Shown here: piece after piece, positions 18,947 through 27,336 of the stretch
Layout of the letters: every line of letters starts with the position of its first letter
Numbering within the stretch: the first letter of the stretch is position 1
Origin: Halobacillus sp. Nhm2S1
GTDB lineage: Bacteria > Bacillota > Bacilli > Bacillales > Halobacillaceae
DNA length: 64,000 nt
Reading direction: 5' to 3'
Assembly: GCF_019599545.1 (NCBI RefSeq)
Contig: NZ_JAIEZV010000001.1
Coordinates: forward strand, 372,001 to 436,000
The notes under the pieces: model-generated
The model's database searches: none
Told to the model about the DNA's origin: nothing
What the model saw: only the letters and a program-made list of their open reading frames with translations
Program-made: the position numbers and the translations under genes

Positions 18947-19492
18947 TTAATCGAGAACTTCCAGGATTATTTGATCATTTGTAAAGACGCAGATCTCTCC
19001 TGCAACCTCAAGGGCTGCTTTAGCAATTTGTGAAGCAGATTGTTCCGGTGAATAACGTTTTAACGCCCGCCCTGCACTTAGAGCGAAGTTTCCACCTGAA
19101 CCGATGGCAAGTATACCGTCGTCCGGTTCTATTACTTCCCCAGTACCTGAAACAAGAAACATATTTTCTTTGTCCATAACAATCAACATCGCTTCTAATT
19201 TCCTAAGAACACGATCACTCCGCCACTCTTTTGCAAGTTCTACGGAAGCTCTTGCCAGGTTGCCATCAAAGCTTTCGAGTTTTCCCTCGAACTTCTCAAA
19301 AAGTGTAAAAGCATCGGCCACAGACCCAGCGAAGCCTGCTAATACTTGATCATTAAATAGTCGACGAACTTTCCTTGCCTTATGTTTCATAACTACCTGA
19401 TTGCCTAATGTTACTTGACCATCTCCACTCATCGCACACTCTCCATTGTGCTGGACGGCAAAGATCGTTGTTGCATGAAATTGCTGCTCCAT
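18947..19492 (-). CDS. hslV: HslV (ClpQ) peptidase subunit
   Basis: Ntn-hydrolase-fold peptidase of 181 aa, proteasome-beta-like, with blocks such as [38 protein letters not shown] and [13 protein letters not shown]. The start chosen (MEQQFHATT) is 6 nt from GAGGTG; an adjacent ATG and a GTG are alternatives. Residue 2 is Glu; B. subtilis ClpQ has Ser2, reported to act as the N-terminal nucleophile. The family Thr-Thr pair is at positions 8-9. The gene slightly overlaps or abuts the xerC stop. Confidence 0.95.
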   Translation of the reverse strand: MEQQFHATTIFAVQHNGECAMSGDGQVTLGNQVVMKHKARKVRRLFNDQVLAGFAGSVADAFTLFEKFEGKLESFDGNLARASVELAKEWRSDRVLRKLEAMLIVMDKENMFLVSGTGEVIEPDDGILAIGSGGNFALSAGRALKRYSPEQSASQIAKAALEVAGEICVFTNDQIILEVLD

Positions 19493-19497
19493 CATTT

Positions 19498-20397
19498 TCA
19501 CCTCTTATTCGCTCGTGGATGACTGTTCATATATACATTTTTCAACCGATCTTTCGATACGTGTGTATAAATCTGAGTTGAAGAGAGTCGTTCATGTCCT
19601 AATAATTCCTGTACTGAGCGCAAATCTGCTCCTTCGTTCAGAAGATGAGTAGCAAACGAATGTCTTAATTTATGGGGATGAATATCCACCGTCATCGCTG
19701 CTTTTTCGACCATCTTTTTCAGTATGAGCCTGATTCCATCAGCTGTCAGAGGACCGCCTTTAGCATTCAAAAACAATCGTTTACTTGAGGCATCTTTCTT
19801 AGAAGCCAGTTGTTTTCTGCCATCATTTATATATGTCTGAAGTGCTTTTGCAGCAAACTGCCCGTAAGGAACATAACGGTCTTTACTTCCTTTTCCATGA
19901 ACTAGAGCTGTGTTCAATGAAAAATCCAAGTCTGGGAGTTCCATTCTCACACATTCACTGACACGTACGCCCGTTCCATAGAGAAGTTCGATAAGAGCCT
20001 GATTTCTCTGTCCTAGGGGCGTATGCATATCACTCACAGTAAAAAGTTTCTCTAACTCTTCTTCATAAAAGAAGTTGGGGATGGGACTTTCTTTCTTTGG
20101 TAATATCACATTCAAAAATGGGTTTTGATCGACAATTTCCTCACGTTCCATGAAGCGGAAAAAGCTTCTTAAACATGATATCTTTCTGGAAACTGTCCTT
20201 CTTGAATACTGCGCTTCGTACTGCCTTGATAAAAAGATTCGGATCACAGGGTATTCACATTCCTGTATTGACAATCCCTCTGATTTGAGAAAGGATGCAA
20301 ATTCATCCAAATCCCTTCCGTAATGCTTTAATGTAAGAGGCGAAGCGTTTTTTTCAATTTGTAGATATTCCATAAAAAGCTCTTTATAAGATTGCAT
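19498..20397 (-). CDS. xerC: Tyrosine recombinase XerC (CodV)
   Basis: Site-specific recombinase of 299 aa for chromosome dimer resolution at dif. An N-terminal SAM-like core-binding domain (residues 1-90) precedes the catalytic domain with Arg (GTGVRVSE), Lys (HGKGSKDR), HxxR ([10 protein letters not shown]), His (LGHERLS) and the nucleophile Tyr (TQIYTH). The ATG at 20397 has GAGGTGGAAGGA upstream; the 18-codon extension is discounted. First gene of the codY operon here. Confidence 0.96.
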   Translation of the reverse strand: MQSYKELFMEYLQIEKNASPLTLKHYGRDLDEFASFLKSEGLSIQECEYPVIRIFLSRQYEAQYSRRTVSRKISCLRSFFRFMEREEIVDQNPFLNVILPKKESPIPNFFYEEELEKLFTVSDMHTPLGQRNQALIELLYGTGVRVSECVRMELPDLDFSLNTALVHGKGSKDRYVPYGQFAAKALQTYINDGRKQLASKKDASSKRLFLNAKGGPLTADGIRLILKKMVEKAAMTVDIHPHKLRHSFATHLLNEGADLRSVQELLGHERLSSTQIYTHVSKDRLKNVYMNSHPRANKR

Positions 20398-20524
20398 GAT
20401 TCCTTCCACCTCACAAAGGCGTCTAAATTTTATCACAACATTCATTGGCATAACAATGCATTTAATTAAAATGTAACAAAATTCTGAATTGTTTCCAACT
20501 CTAATGAATCAGGTATTTTATGAA

Positions 20525-20552
20525 ATCATACTTTAGCGTGATCATGTGTCAA
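20525..20552 (-). promoter_or_regulatory. SigA-type promoter for xerC-hslVU-codY
   Basis: On the minus strand TTGACA (20547-20552), a 16-nt spacer and TATGAT (20525-20530) form a near-consensus SigA promoter. It lies about 130 nt upstream of xerC and downstream of the topA terminator, so it can drive the whole codY operon. Confidence 0.75.
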
Positions 20553-20734
20553 GTATGTATACTTACCAAAGCGTAATTATAGCGCCCCACCTTATAGCTG
20601 TCAATCAAAAACTTACGTTCCATAAAAACTCACGGCAGGTTTCATAATATCTTCCTATTCTTTAAGGCTCAGATTAGAGATCACTTGTGGTTTTAGGGGC
20701 TGAAAGAAATTATTGCAACATTTGATTCAGCCAC
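20553..20734. other. Non-coding gap where trmFO lies in B. subtilis
   Basis: B. subtilis and many relatives have trmFO (gid) between topA and xerC. Here only about 180 bp of AT-rich sequence separates the xerC promoter from the topA terminator. I see no trmFO remnant in any frame. Confidence 0.7.
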
Positions 20735-20777
20735 TAAAAAAAGAGTCTACAACTAAAAGGATAGTCATAGACTCTTG
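20735..20777 (-). terminator. Intrinsic terminator of topA
   Basis: AAGAGTCTA (20741-20749) pairs with TAGACTCTT (20768-20776) around an 18-nt loop. On the minus strand it is followed by seven T residues. It lies just past the topA stop. Confidence 0.85.
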
Positions 20778-20791
20778 GTTTTATAACTAAA

Positions 20792-22867
20792 TCAGGATTG
20801 AGGCTCTTCTTTATAATCACATTCCGTACACTGAATTTGTGTGCCCTTCTTCGATTTCTTCTCTACAAGCAGAGACTCACATTTCGGACACGGTCTGCTG
20901 ATTGGCTTATCCCAGGATATGAAGTCACATTCCGGATAGTTTTCACAACCAAAGAACTTACGGTTTTTCTTACTTTTTCGCTCGACAACTTCTCCATCTT
21001 TACATTTTGGACAAGTGACACCGACTTTTTTAAGAATTGGTTTCGTATTGCGACAGTCAGGGAAATTTGAGCAGGCAAGAAACTTGCCGTATCTACCCAT
21101 CTTATAAACCATTTCATGCCCACACTTTTCGCAATCAATTCCCGCAGGCTCATCTTTGATTTCAATTTCTTCCATTTCCTTTTCCGCTTTCTCTAAGCGG
21201 GGTTGAAAGCCTTCATAGAATTGGCTGATGATGTTCACCCAATCCTCTTTTCCATCCTCAATCGCATCTAGATCATCTTCCATCCCCTTCGTAAAGTCGA
21301 CATCGATGATTTCAGGGAAGTATTCTCTGAGTTGTTCAAGGACAATTTCTCCAAGCTCCGTTGGAATAAAACGTTTATTATCCAGAGCGACATATCCACG
21401 GCGCTGAATCGTATCGAGTGTCGGGGCATAAGTAGAAGGACGCCCAATTCCGAGCTCTTCAAGCGTCTTAACTAGACGTGCTTCCGTGTAACGCGGCGGA
21501 GGCTGCGTGAAGTGCTGGTTCGGTTTGATTTCTTCCGCTTTTACGGTCATGCCCTCTTCAAGGTGAGGCAGAAGTTTGTCTTTCTCTTTTTTGTTATCAT
21601 CGCGACCTTCGATATAAACCTTCATAAACCCTTTGAATTTGACTTCAGAACCTGTAGCTCTAAACTCTACCCCTTCATTATAAAGGTGAACAGTCATCGT
21701 ATCTAACACTGCTGGAGCCATTTGGCTGGCAATGAACCTGTCCCAAATCAATTTATAAAGACGATACTGGTCACGGGATAATATGCTCTTCATTGCTTTT
21801 GGATCACGATCTGCCCCCGTCGGCCTAATCGCCTCGTGAGCGTCTTGAGCACCTTCTTGCTTTTTAGCCGCTTTACTTTGTCCGAGAAACTCGTTACCGA
21901 AGTTACCTTCGATATACTGTTTGGCATCCTCTTTGGCGGAATTCGAGAGTCTAGTGGAATCTGTACGCATGTACGTAATCAGACCAGTCGTTCCTTGCTT
22001 TCCTCCAAGGTCGATTCCTTCGTAAAGCTGTTGGGCAATCATCATTGTTTTCTTCGCGCGGAAGTTCAATTTACGTGCCGCTTCCTGTTGTAGTGAAGAA
22101 GTGGTGAAAGGAAGGGAAGGATTTCTTTTTCTTTCTCTTTTATTTACTTTTTCTACAGAGAAATCTTTCCCTTTCATCCGCTTTTGAATTTGGTCGACAT
22201 CGTCTTGTGTTTTTAAATCCTTCTTCTTACCATCAACACCATAAAAGGAACCTTCAAATGTCTCTTTATCTTTTAAGAAATCTGCTTCTATCGTCCAATA
22301 TTCTTCTGGCTGGAATTTTTTAATCTCATTTTCACGATCAATAATGATTTTAACAGCCACAGATTGAACACGACCTGCACTTAAGCCTTTTTTAACTTTC
22401 TTCCAAAGAATGGGGCTGATGTTATATCCGACAAGTCGGTCAAGAATCCGGCGAGCCTGTTGGGCATCAACCAAATCTGAATCAATCGACCTCGGTTGTT
22501 TAAATGAATCTTTAATGGCTTCTTTAGTGATTTCATTAAAAACAACTCGACAATCTGATGTATCATCAATTTCCAAGCTGTGGGCTAAATGCCAGGCAAT
22601 GGCCTCCCCTTCACGGTCGGGGTCGGCAGCGAGATATACTTTCTTTGCTTTTTTGGCTGCGGTCTTTAGTTCTTTCAAAACAGGACCTTTTCCTCGGATA
22701 GTTATATATTTGGGGTTGAATTCATTCTCTACATCCACGCCCATTTGACTCTTAGGCAGGTCACGCACATGCCCGAGGGATGCTTTGACTTTGTATTTTT
22801 TTCCAAGGTATCGTTCAATTGTTTTTGCTTTTGCAGGTGATTCTACTATTACCAGATAATCTGCCAT
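20792..22867 (-). CDS. topA: DNA topoisomerase I (TopA)
   Basis: Type IA topoisomerase of 691 aa, the B. subtilis length, which relaxes negative supercoils. The N-terminal Toprim domain ([29 protein letters not shown]) is followed by the active-site region with the catalytic Tyr in [15 protein letters not shown]. Three C-terminal Cys4 zinc ribbons start around CEKCGH, CPKCKD and CPKCES. The start at MADYL has GGGAGG upstream. Confidence 0.97.
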   Translation of the reverse strand: MADYLVIVESPAKAKTIERYLGKKYKVKASLGHVRDLPKSQMGVDVENEFNPKYITIRGKGPVLKELKTAAKKAKKVYLAADPDREGEAIAWHLAHSLEIDDTSDCRVVFNEITKEAIKDSFKQPRSIDSDLVDAQQARRILDRLVGYNISPILWKKVKKGLSAGRVQSVAVKIIIDRENEIKKFQPEEYWTIEADFLKDKETFEGSFYGVDGKKKDLKTQDDVDQIQKRMKGKDFSVEKVNKRERKRNPSLPFTTSSLQQEAARKLNFRAKKTMMIAQQLYEGIDLGGKQGTTGLITYMRTDSTRLSNSAKEDAKQYIEGNFGNEFLGQSKAAKKQEGAQDAHEAIRPTGADRDPKAMKSILSRDQYRLYKLIWDRFIASQMAPAVLDTMTVHLYNEGVEFRATGSEVKFKGFMKVYIEGRDDNKKEKDKLLPHLEEGMTVKAEEIKPNQHFTQPPPRYTEARLVKTLEELGIGRPSTYAPTLDTIQRRGYVALDNKRFIPTELGEIVLEQLREYFPEIIDVDFTKGMEDDLDAIEDGKEDWVNIISQFYEGFQPRLEKAEKEMEEIEIKDEPAGIDCEKCGHEMVYKMGRYGKFLACSNFPDCRNTKPILKKVGVTCPKCKDGEVVERKSKKNRKFFGCENYPECDFISWDKPISRPCPKCESLLVEKKSKKGTQIQCTECDYKEEPQS

Positions 22868-23073
22868 ATATGTTCCTCCCATAGAGGTGTTTTCTCTTTT
22901 TGCATCATACACTCTTTTTATATTGTCAAGTTTTGATTTACCTATTGCTGGATCACTTATTCTAATGGAAAAGAAAGCTTAACCGTCCTCTCCAATGAGA
23001 AAAAGTCGATCTGACGGGGTGATTTTTCCATGTAATTGTTTGAATCAGCTTTTTATAAAATAAATCTTCCCTA

Positions 23074-23102
23074 TTATTAAATACAATGAAACCGTTTGTC
23101 AA
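23074..23102 (-). promoter_or_regulatory. Candidate SigA promoter upstream of topA
   Basis: TTGACA (23097-23102), 17 nt, TAATAA (23074-23079) on the minus strand, giving a 5' leader of about 200 nt before topA. A second TTGACA lies nearer the gene (about 22925) but its TATGAT is only 14 nt away. The dprA-topA gap (22868-23171) otherwise shows no credible gene; a 65-codon open frame in it lacks family features. Confidence 0.5.
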
Positions 23103-23171
23103 ACATATATTTTTCAAAAAAGTCTCAAATTGGTCCATTCTCACCCTTGAATGTAACACCTTTGTAACGGA

Positions 23172-24053
23172 TTATTCAAATTTTTCTAACCAATCTTCCA
23201 GAATGTCATGATGCGTATGAACCAATTTTGCACCTTCATTGATCATTTTATGACATCCTTCACTCGTTACATGTCCAGCAGGTCCCGGGAGTGCATAAAC
23301 ATCCTTGCCTTGCTCTAAAGCCTGGTCCACTGTAATCAATGTGCCGCTTTTCAATCGTGCTTCAATGACAAAGGTACTTGGGGTCAATCCTGCAATTAAC
23401 CGGTTACGTTCAGGAAAGTGATATTTTTGCGGTGGGCAGTCCGGAGGATATTCACTTACAACCAAATGTTCTCGTATTAAAGTGTCGTACAAAGAAGGGT
23501 TATTCTTAGGATAAATATGCTCAAATCCCGAACCGAGTACGGCAATCGTTTTTCCATTAAATTCAGCCGCTAACTTGTGAGCAAGCTGATCGATTCCCTG
23601 TGCCATACCACTGACAATGGTAAACCCAGAGCTGATCAGTGGAATAAGGATAGACTTCATAGCTGGAAACGCATAAGATGAGGGCTTGCGAGTGCCAATC
23701 ACACTGATCGAAAGCGGTGTATGAAACAAGGATACATCACCTTCCGTGTAAAGAGCATAAGGAGGATCTGGAATCGTTTTTAAATACTCTGGATAGGTTG
23801 GATCAAACACAGTGACAATTGTATATTTTTGGTCATAAATGTCGAGTTTCTTCATTATATTATTGTCAGTTATATGTCGGTGGATAGATTGAGCTCTAGA
23901 AAGGGGGATAGATAGAGTAGTGGATAACTGAGAAGGTGTACATGAGAAGGGGTAAAGTAAAGAAGCGTCGATCTGAAACAATTTTCTAAGAATTGGCCTT
24001 GTCATGTGGGGTGAATCATGTAGGAGGAGTAAGCGTCTTCTACGGTCTTTCAT
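23172..24053 (-). CDS. dprA: DNA processing protein DprA
   Basis: Rossmann-fold protein of about 293 aa that loads RecA onto incoming single-stranded DNA in transformation. The N-terminal helical region is followed by the DprA core: SVIGTRKPSSYA, IVSGMAQGIDQLAH, AVLGSGFEHIYPKNN, FPERNRLIAGL, SGTLITVDQAL and GPAGHVTSEG. There is no C-terminal winged-helix extension, as in other short bacilli forms. The ATG at 24053 with GAGGTG is preferred over 24071. Confidence 0.95.
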   Translation of the reverse strand: MKDRRRRLLLLHDSPHMTRPILRKLFQIDASLLYPFSCTPSQLSTTLSIPLSRAQSIHRHITDNNIMKKLDIYDQKYTIVTVFDPTYPEYLKTIPDPPYALYTEGDVSLFHTPLSISVIGTRKPSSYAFPAMKSILIPLISSGFTIVSGMAQGIDQLAHKLAAEFNGKTIAVLGSGFEHIYPKNNPSLYDTLIREHLVVSEYPPDCPPQKYHFPERNRLIAGLTPSTFVIEARLKSGTLITVDQALEQGKDVYALPGPAGHVTSEGCHKMINEGAKLVHTHHDILEDWLEKFE

Positions 24054-24076
24054 CAGGCACCTCATTTTCATAGTTT

Positions 24077-24108
24077 AGAGGCCGTACCTGTTCATCGATA
24101 CGGCCTCT
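24077..24108 (-). terminator. Hairpin between sucD and dprA
   Basis: AGAGGCCGTA (24077-24086) pairs perfectly over 10 bp with TACGGCCTCT (24099-24108). On the minus strand it follows sucD but is followed by TAAACTA rather than a T tract, so termination may be partial. On the plus strand the downstream side is T-rich. Confidence 0.55.
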
Positions 24109-24121
24109 TTCTTTCATTTAC

Positions 24122-25024
24122 TTAGTGAGTTTTGCATTTTTCAAATAAATCCTGATCCTTTAACACTTGGATCAATGTTTCACCCATAACTGAAGGTGTT
24201 TCAGCTACTTGAATTCCACACTCATTCATGACACGGATTTTTTCGTCAGCGGTACCTTTACCACCAGAAATAATCGCACCAGCATGACCCATACGTTTGC
24301 CAGGAGGAGCTGTACGGCCGCCAATAAAGCCGACCACTGGTTTGCTCATATTCGCTTTCACCCATTCAGCTGCTTCTTCCTCAGCTGTTCCGCCAATTTC
24401 ACCAATCATGATGACGGCTTCTGTATCTGGGTCTTCATTGAAAGCTTTCAGTACATCGATGAAATCGGTCCCATTTACAGGATCTCCCCCGATTCCAACC
24501 GCTGTTGATTGACCGATTCCAGCTTCAGAAAGCTGGTGAACAGCCTCATAAGTCAATGTGCCAGAACGAGATACGACACCAACATGGCCTTTTTTATGAA
24601 TGTAACCAGGCATGATACCGATTTTACATTCATCAGGTGTAATGACGCCGGGACAGTTCGGTCCTACAAGGCGTGTTTTCTTTCCTTCCATATAACGTTT
24701 TACTTTGATCATATCCAGTACAGGGATATGTTCAGTGATACAAATGGCAAGATCCAAATCTGCATCCGTCGCTTCCATGATGGCATCCGCTGCAAACGGT
24801 GCAGGGACATAAATGACGGAAGCATTCGCTCCTGTTTTTTCTACAGCTTCTGCAACTGTATTATATACAGGAATTCCTTCCACTTCAGTGCCACCTTTCC
24901 CTGGCGTTACACCGCCCACGATTTGTGTTCCATACTCAACCATCTGTTTGGTATGGAAAAGTGCTGTGGACCCTGTAATACCTTGAATAATGACTTTTGT
25001 GTTCTTATCAATATATACACTCAT
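24122..25024 (-). CDS. sucD: Succinyl-CoA synthetase alpha subunit
   Basis: TCA-cycle enzyme subunit of 300 aa (succinyl-CoA + NDP + Pi to succinate + CoA + NTP). The CoA-binding Rossmann domain ([24 protein letters not shown]) is followed by the ligase domain with the phosphorylated active-site His247 in [13 protein letters not shown]. Forms a complex with SucC, encoded 17 nt upstream. Confidence 0.97.
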   Translation of the reverse strand: MSVYIDKNTKVIIQGITGSTALFHTKQMVEYGTQIVGGVTPGKGGTEVEGIPVYNTVAEAVEKTGANASVIYVPAPFAADAIMEATDADLDLAICITEHIPVLDMIKVKRYMEGKKTRLVGPNCPGVITPDECKIGIMPGYIHKKGHVGVVSRSGTLTYEAVHQLSEAGIGQSTAVGIGGDPVNGTDFIDVLKAFNEDPDTEAVIMIGEIGGTAEEEAAEWVKANMSKPVVGFIGGRTAPPGKRMGHAGAIISGGKGTADEKIRVMNECGIQVAETPSVMGETLIQVLKDQDLFEKCKTH

Positions 25025-25041
25025 CTGATTCCCCGCCTTTC

Positions 25042-26202
25042 TTACTTGACTAGTTCAACGATTTTTTGTGCGCCTTCTGCCATAGAATCTGCAGAAGTGA
25101 TGTTCAAGCCTGATTCATCAAGAATTTTCTTCCCAGCATCTACGTTCGTACCTTCTAAACGAACAACGAGCGGCAATGTAAGTCCGATTTGTTTTGTTGC
25201 TTCGACCACACCTTCAGCAATAACATCACACTTCATAATGCCTCCGAAAATGTTAACGAAAATTCCTTTGACATTTTCATCAGAAAGGATAATCTTGAAA
25301 GCTTCGGTTACTTTTTCAGTTGTAGCGCCGCCTCCGACATCCAGGAAGTTGGCAGGATCTCCACTATAGTGTTTGATTGTGTCCATTGTAGCCATCGCCA
25401 GACCCGCACCATTGACCATACAGCCGATGTTACCATCAAGCGCGATGTAACTAAGATCGTATTTGGATGCTTCTACTTCTTTTGGATCTTCTTCTTCAAG
25501 ATCACGAAGATCAGCAATATCTTTTTGACGGAAAAGAGCGTTATCATCAAAGTTCAACTTGGAATCAAGCGCCAGTACATCCCCGTCACCTGTTGTAACG
25601 AGTGGATTGATTTCTGCAACAGAGCAATCCTTTTGTACAAAGACGTCATAAAGGCCAAGCATAAACTTAACGGCTTTTCCTAATGATTCTTTCGGAATAT
25701 TAATATTAAATGCAAGTCGACGCGCCTGGAATGGTGTGAGACCTGTCACAGGATCGATAACTTCTTTGAAGATTTTTTCAGGAGTCTTTTCTGCGACTTC
25801 TTCAATCTCAGTTCCACCTTCTTCAGATGCCATCATTGTGACACGGCTTGTCGCGCGATCGAGAACAAGACCGACATAGTATTCGCTCTTAATATCGCAA
25901 CCCTCTTCGATAAGTAAGCGCTTTACTTCCTTGCCTTCTGGTCCAGTCTGATGGGTTACAAGTGTTTTTCCTAGTATTTCGTCAGCGTATGTACGCACCT
26001 CGTCAAGATTCTTAGCAATTTTGACTCCGCCCGCTTTCCCGCGGCCACCTGCGTGGATCTGCGCTTTGACAACTGTGACATCGCTACCTAATTTCTTCGC
26101 TGCTTCGACAGCTTCATCTACGGTATATGCGACGTGTCCATTTGGCACAGATACGCCAAAATCACGCATGATTTCTTTTCCTTGATACTCGTGAATGTTC
26201 AT
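25042..26202 (-). CDS. sucC: Succinyl-CoA synthetase beta subunit
   Basis: ATP-grasp subunit of 386 aa that binds nucleotide and the succinate site. Family blocks are [59 protein letters not shown] (residue run shortened by the reader's limit) and INGG-type C-terminal sequence around [16 protein letters not shown] strong GGGAGG ribosome site precedes the ATG. First gene of sucCD. Confidence 0.96.
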   Translation of the reverse strand: MNIHEYQGKEIMRDFGVSVPNGHVAYTVDEAVEAAKKLGSDVTVVKAQIHAGGRGKAGGVKIAKNLDEVRTYADEILGKTLVTHQTGPEGKEVKRLLIEEGCDIKSEYYVGLVLDRATSRVTMMASEEGGTEIEEVAEKTPEKIFKEVIDPVTGLTPFQARRLAFNINIPKESLGKAVKFMLGLYDVFVQKDCSVAEINPLVTTGDGDVLALDSKLNFDDNALFRQKDIADLRDLEEEDPKEVEASKYDLSYIALDGNIGCMVNGAGLAMATMDTIKHYSGDPANFLDVGGGATTEKVTEAFKIILSDENVKGIFVNIFGGIMKCDVIAEGVVEATKQIGLTLPLVVRLEGTNVDAGKKILDESGLNITSADSMAEGAQKIVELVK

Positions 26203-26236
26203 GTTTCATCCTCCCATCAAATTTCACTGCATGTAC

Positions 26237-26266
26237 ATTGTATAAAAAAACGCTATCAATTGTCCA
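26237..26266 (-). promoter_or_regulatory. Candidate sucCD promoter with cre-like site
   Basis: TGGACA (26261-26266), 18 nt, TACAAT (26237-26242) on the minus strand. Inside the spacer, TGATAGCGTTTTTT (26245-26258) resembles half of a CcpA cre site around its CG centre but lacks the usual CA end. Regulation by CcpA is only a possibility. Confidence 0.4.
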
Positions 26267-26384
26267 TACTAAGCTAGATATCTGTCGAAAAATTCACTAG
26301 ATTCACAGGTATAATATTATGTAAACTAGTTTTAGAGTTGTCTGTTTCCACCATCTTAATCCTGCATAAATGCTCCCTATTGAG

Positions 26385-27037
26385 GAAGACTCAGTTACGA
26401 GATGTTTTCAGGGTTTGTTACCTAGGGTGAGCGTTAGGAGTGGCTGGGAAGCGCCGAGCTTCCTCGGACTACGCCCTGCGGGATCTCGCCTATCTCCTTC
26501 TCCCACGGGAGTCTCGCAGCTTCCCAACCACCCCATTCGATGCATGTTAGAAACGAGCCCCTTTACCAAGCTGGATTTCAGCTATCCCTATTGTTAAAAG
26601 CATAAAGCGCTCTGTATCAAGCTTTTAGAGTTCAAGTACCTAGACATGGGCGATTTAATTTTATACTCCAATCAAACGGAATAGCTGTTTATTCTGGAAG
26701 TGGTTTCGAGACACTGATTTAGCAAAGGGGCGGAGGGGAAAGGCGAGACTCCTAATTTAAGTGTGCAGGCGCCTCGATCAGCGGTGTGTGGACTGGACTG
26801 AGCTGGCGGAGATAAAGGAAACACGAAGAACGAAGGGATTCGATGTTGACTTATCGTACAGAAGCGAGGGAAGTCTCAATAGCCGCTAGGCGCCGGAACC
26901 GGATATCGTAGAGGAAAAAAGTGCAGGGTAAGACCCCACAGGACGCAGTTCCGAGGAGGCTCACCGCGCTCCCGCGGAAAGCGAGCTATTCCCCGTACCC
27001 CCCATCCACTCAATAAAAGTCTTGAAACTGAGTCTTC
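26385..27037 (+). repeat. Intergenic repeat copy B (653 bp, with nested module)
   Basis: Longest copy of the family. Left end AAGACTCAGTTACGAGA (26386-26402) is inverted at the right end (GTCTTGAAACTGAGTCTT, ending 27036). The left half (to about 26750) and right end (about 26918-27037) match copy C closely. About 165 bp (26753-26917) interrupt the GCGAGACTCCT / GTGCAGG junction and match copy A; their ends carry inverted GGCGCCT..AGCGG arms. The GC-rich right module contains TCCCGCGGAAAGCGAGC. It lies between sucC and ylqH. A 75-codon open frame inside it is spurious. Confidence 0.88.
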
Positions 27038-27066
27038 AAGAAACCTGCCATATACTTTATTAAGAA

Positions 27067-27336
27067 TTATTTATTTTGTTGCTGGTCAACGTTGTAAATG
27101 AAGGCGAAAACTTCAGCGACGACATGGTAAAGATCTTCCGGGATTTGTTCATTGATGTTCAATTCAGAGAGCAGTTCAACGAGTGAGGCGTCTTCTTGTA
27201 CAGGGATCTGGTGCTCCTCTGCGGCTTTTAGAATATTTTCAGCAATATGCCCTTTCCCTTTCGCCACTACCTCTGGAGCAGCTGCTTTCTCAGTTTGATA
27301 GGTCAGAGCAATCGCTTCTTTTCTTTTTTTCATCAT
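27067..27336 (-). CDS. ylqH: YlqH, FlhB C-terminal-domain-like protein
   Basis: An 89-aa soluble protein equivalent to the cytoplasmic C-terminal domain of FlhB/YscU export-switch proteins (AIALTYQTEKAAAPEVVAKGKGHIAENI, shown in part; LYHVVAEVFAFIYNVD at the end). It lacks FlhB's membrane part, and the autocleavage NPTH motif is replaced by AAPEV, so it should not self-cleave. Its start overlaps the ylqG stop by 4 nt, implying coupling. Function is unknown. Confidence 0.9.
   Translation of the reverse strand: MMKKRKEAIALTYQTEKAAAPEVVAKGKGHIAENILKAAEEHQIPVQEDASLVELLSELNINEQIPEDLYHVVAEVFAFIYNVDQQQNK

Noticed and set aside
22962-23159. 65-codon minus-strand open frame in the dprA-topA gap
   Set aside because: No ribosome site or recognisable family; the region is better explained as a promoter and leader.
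24509-25369. 286-codon plus-strand frame opposite sucD and sucC
   Set aside because: Spans two well-supported genes on the other strand; Cys/Phe/Ser-rich shadow composition.
26370-26597. 75-codon plus-strand open frame in repeat copy B
   Set aside because: Inside the repeat, unlike any protein I know, no ribosome site.
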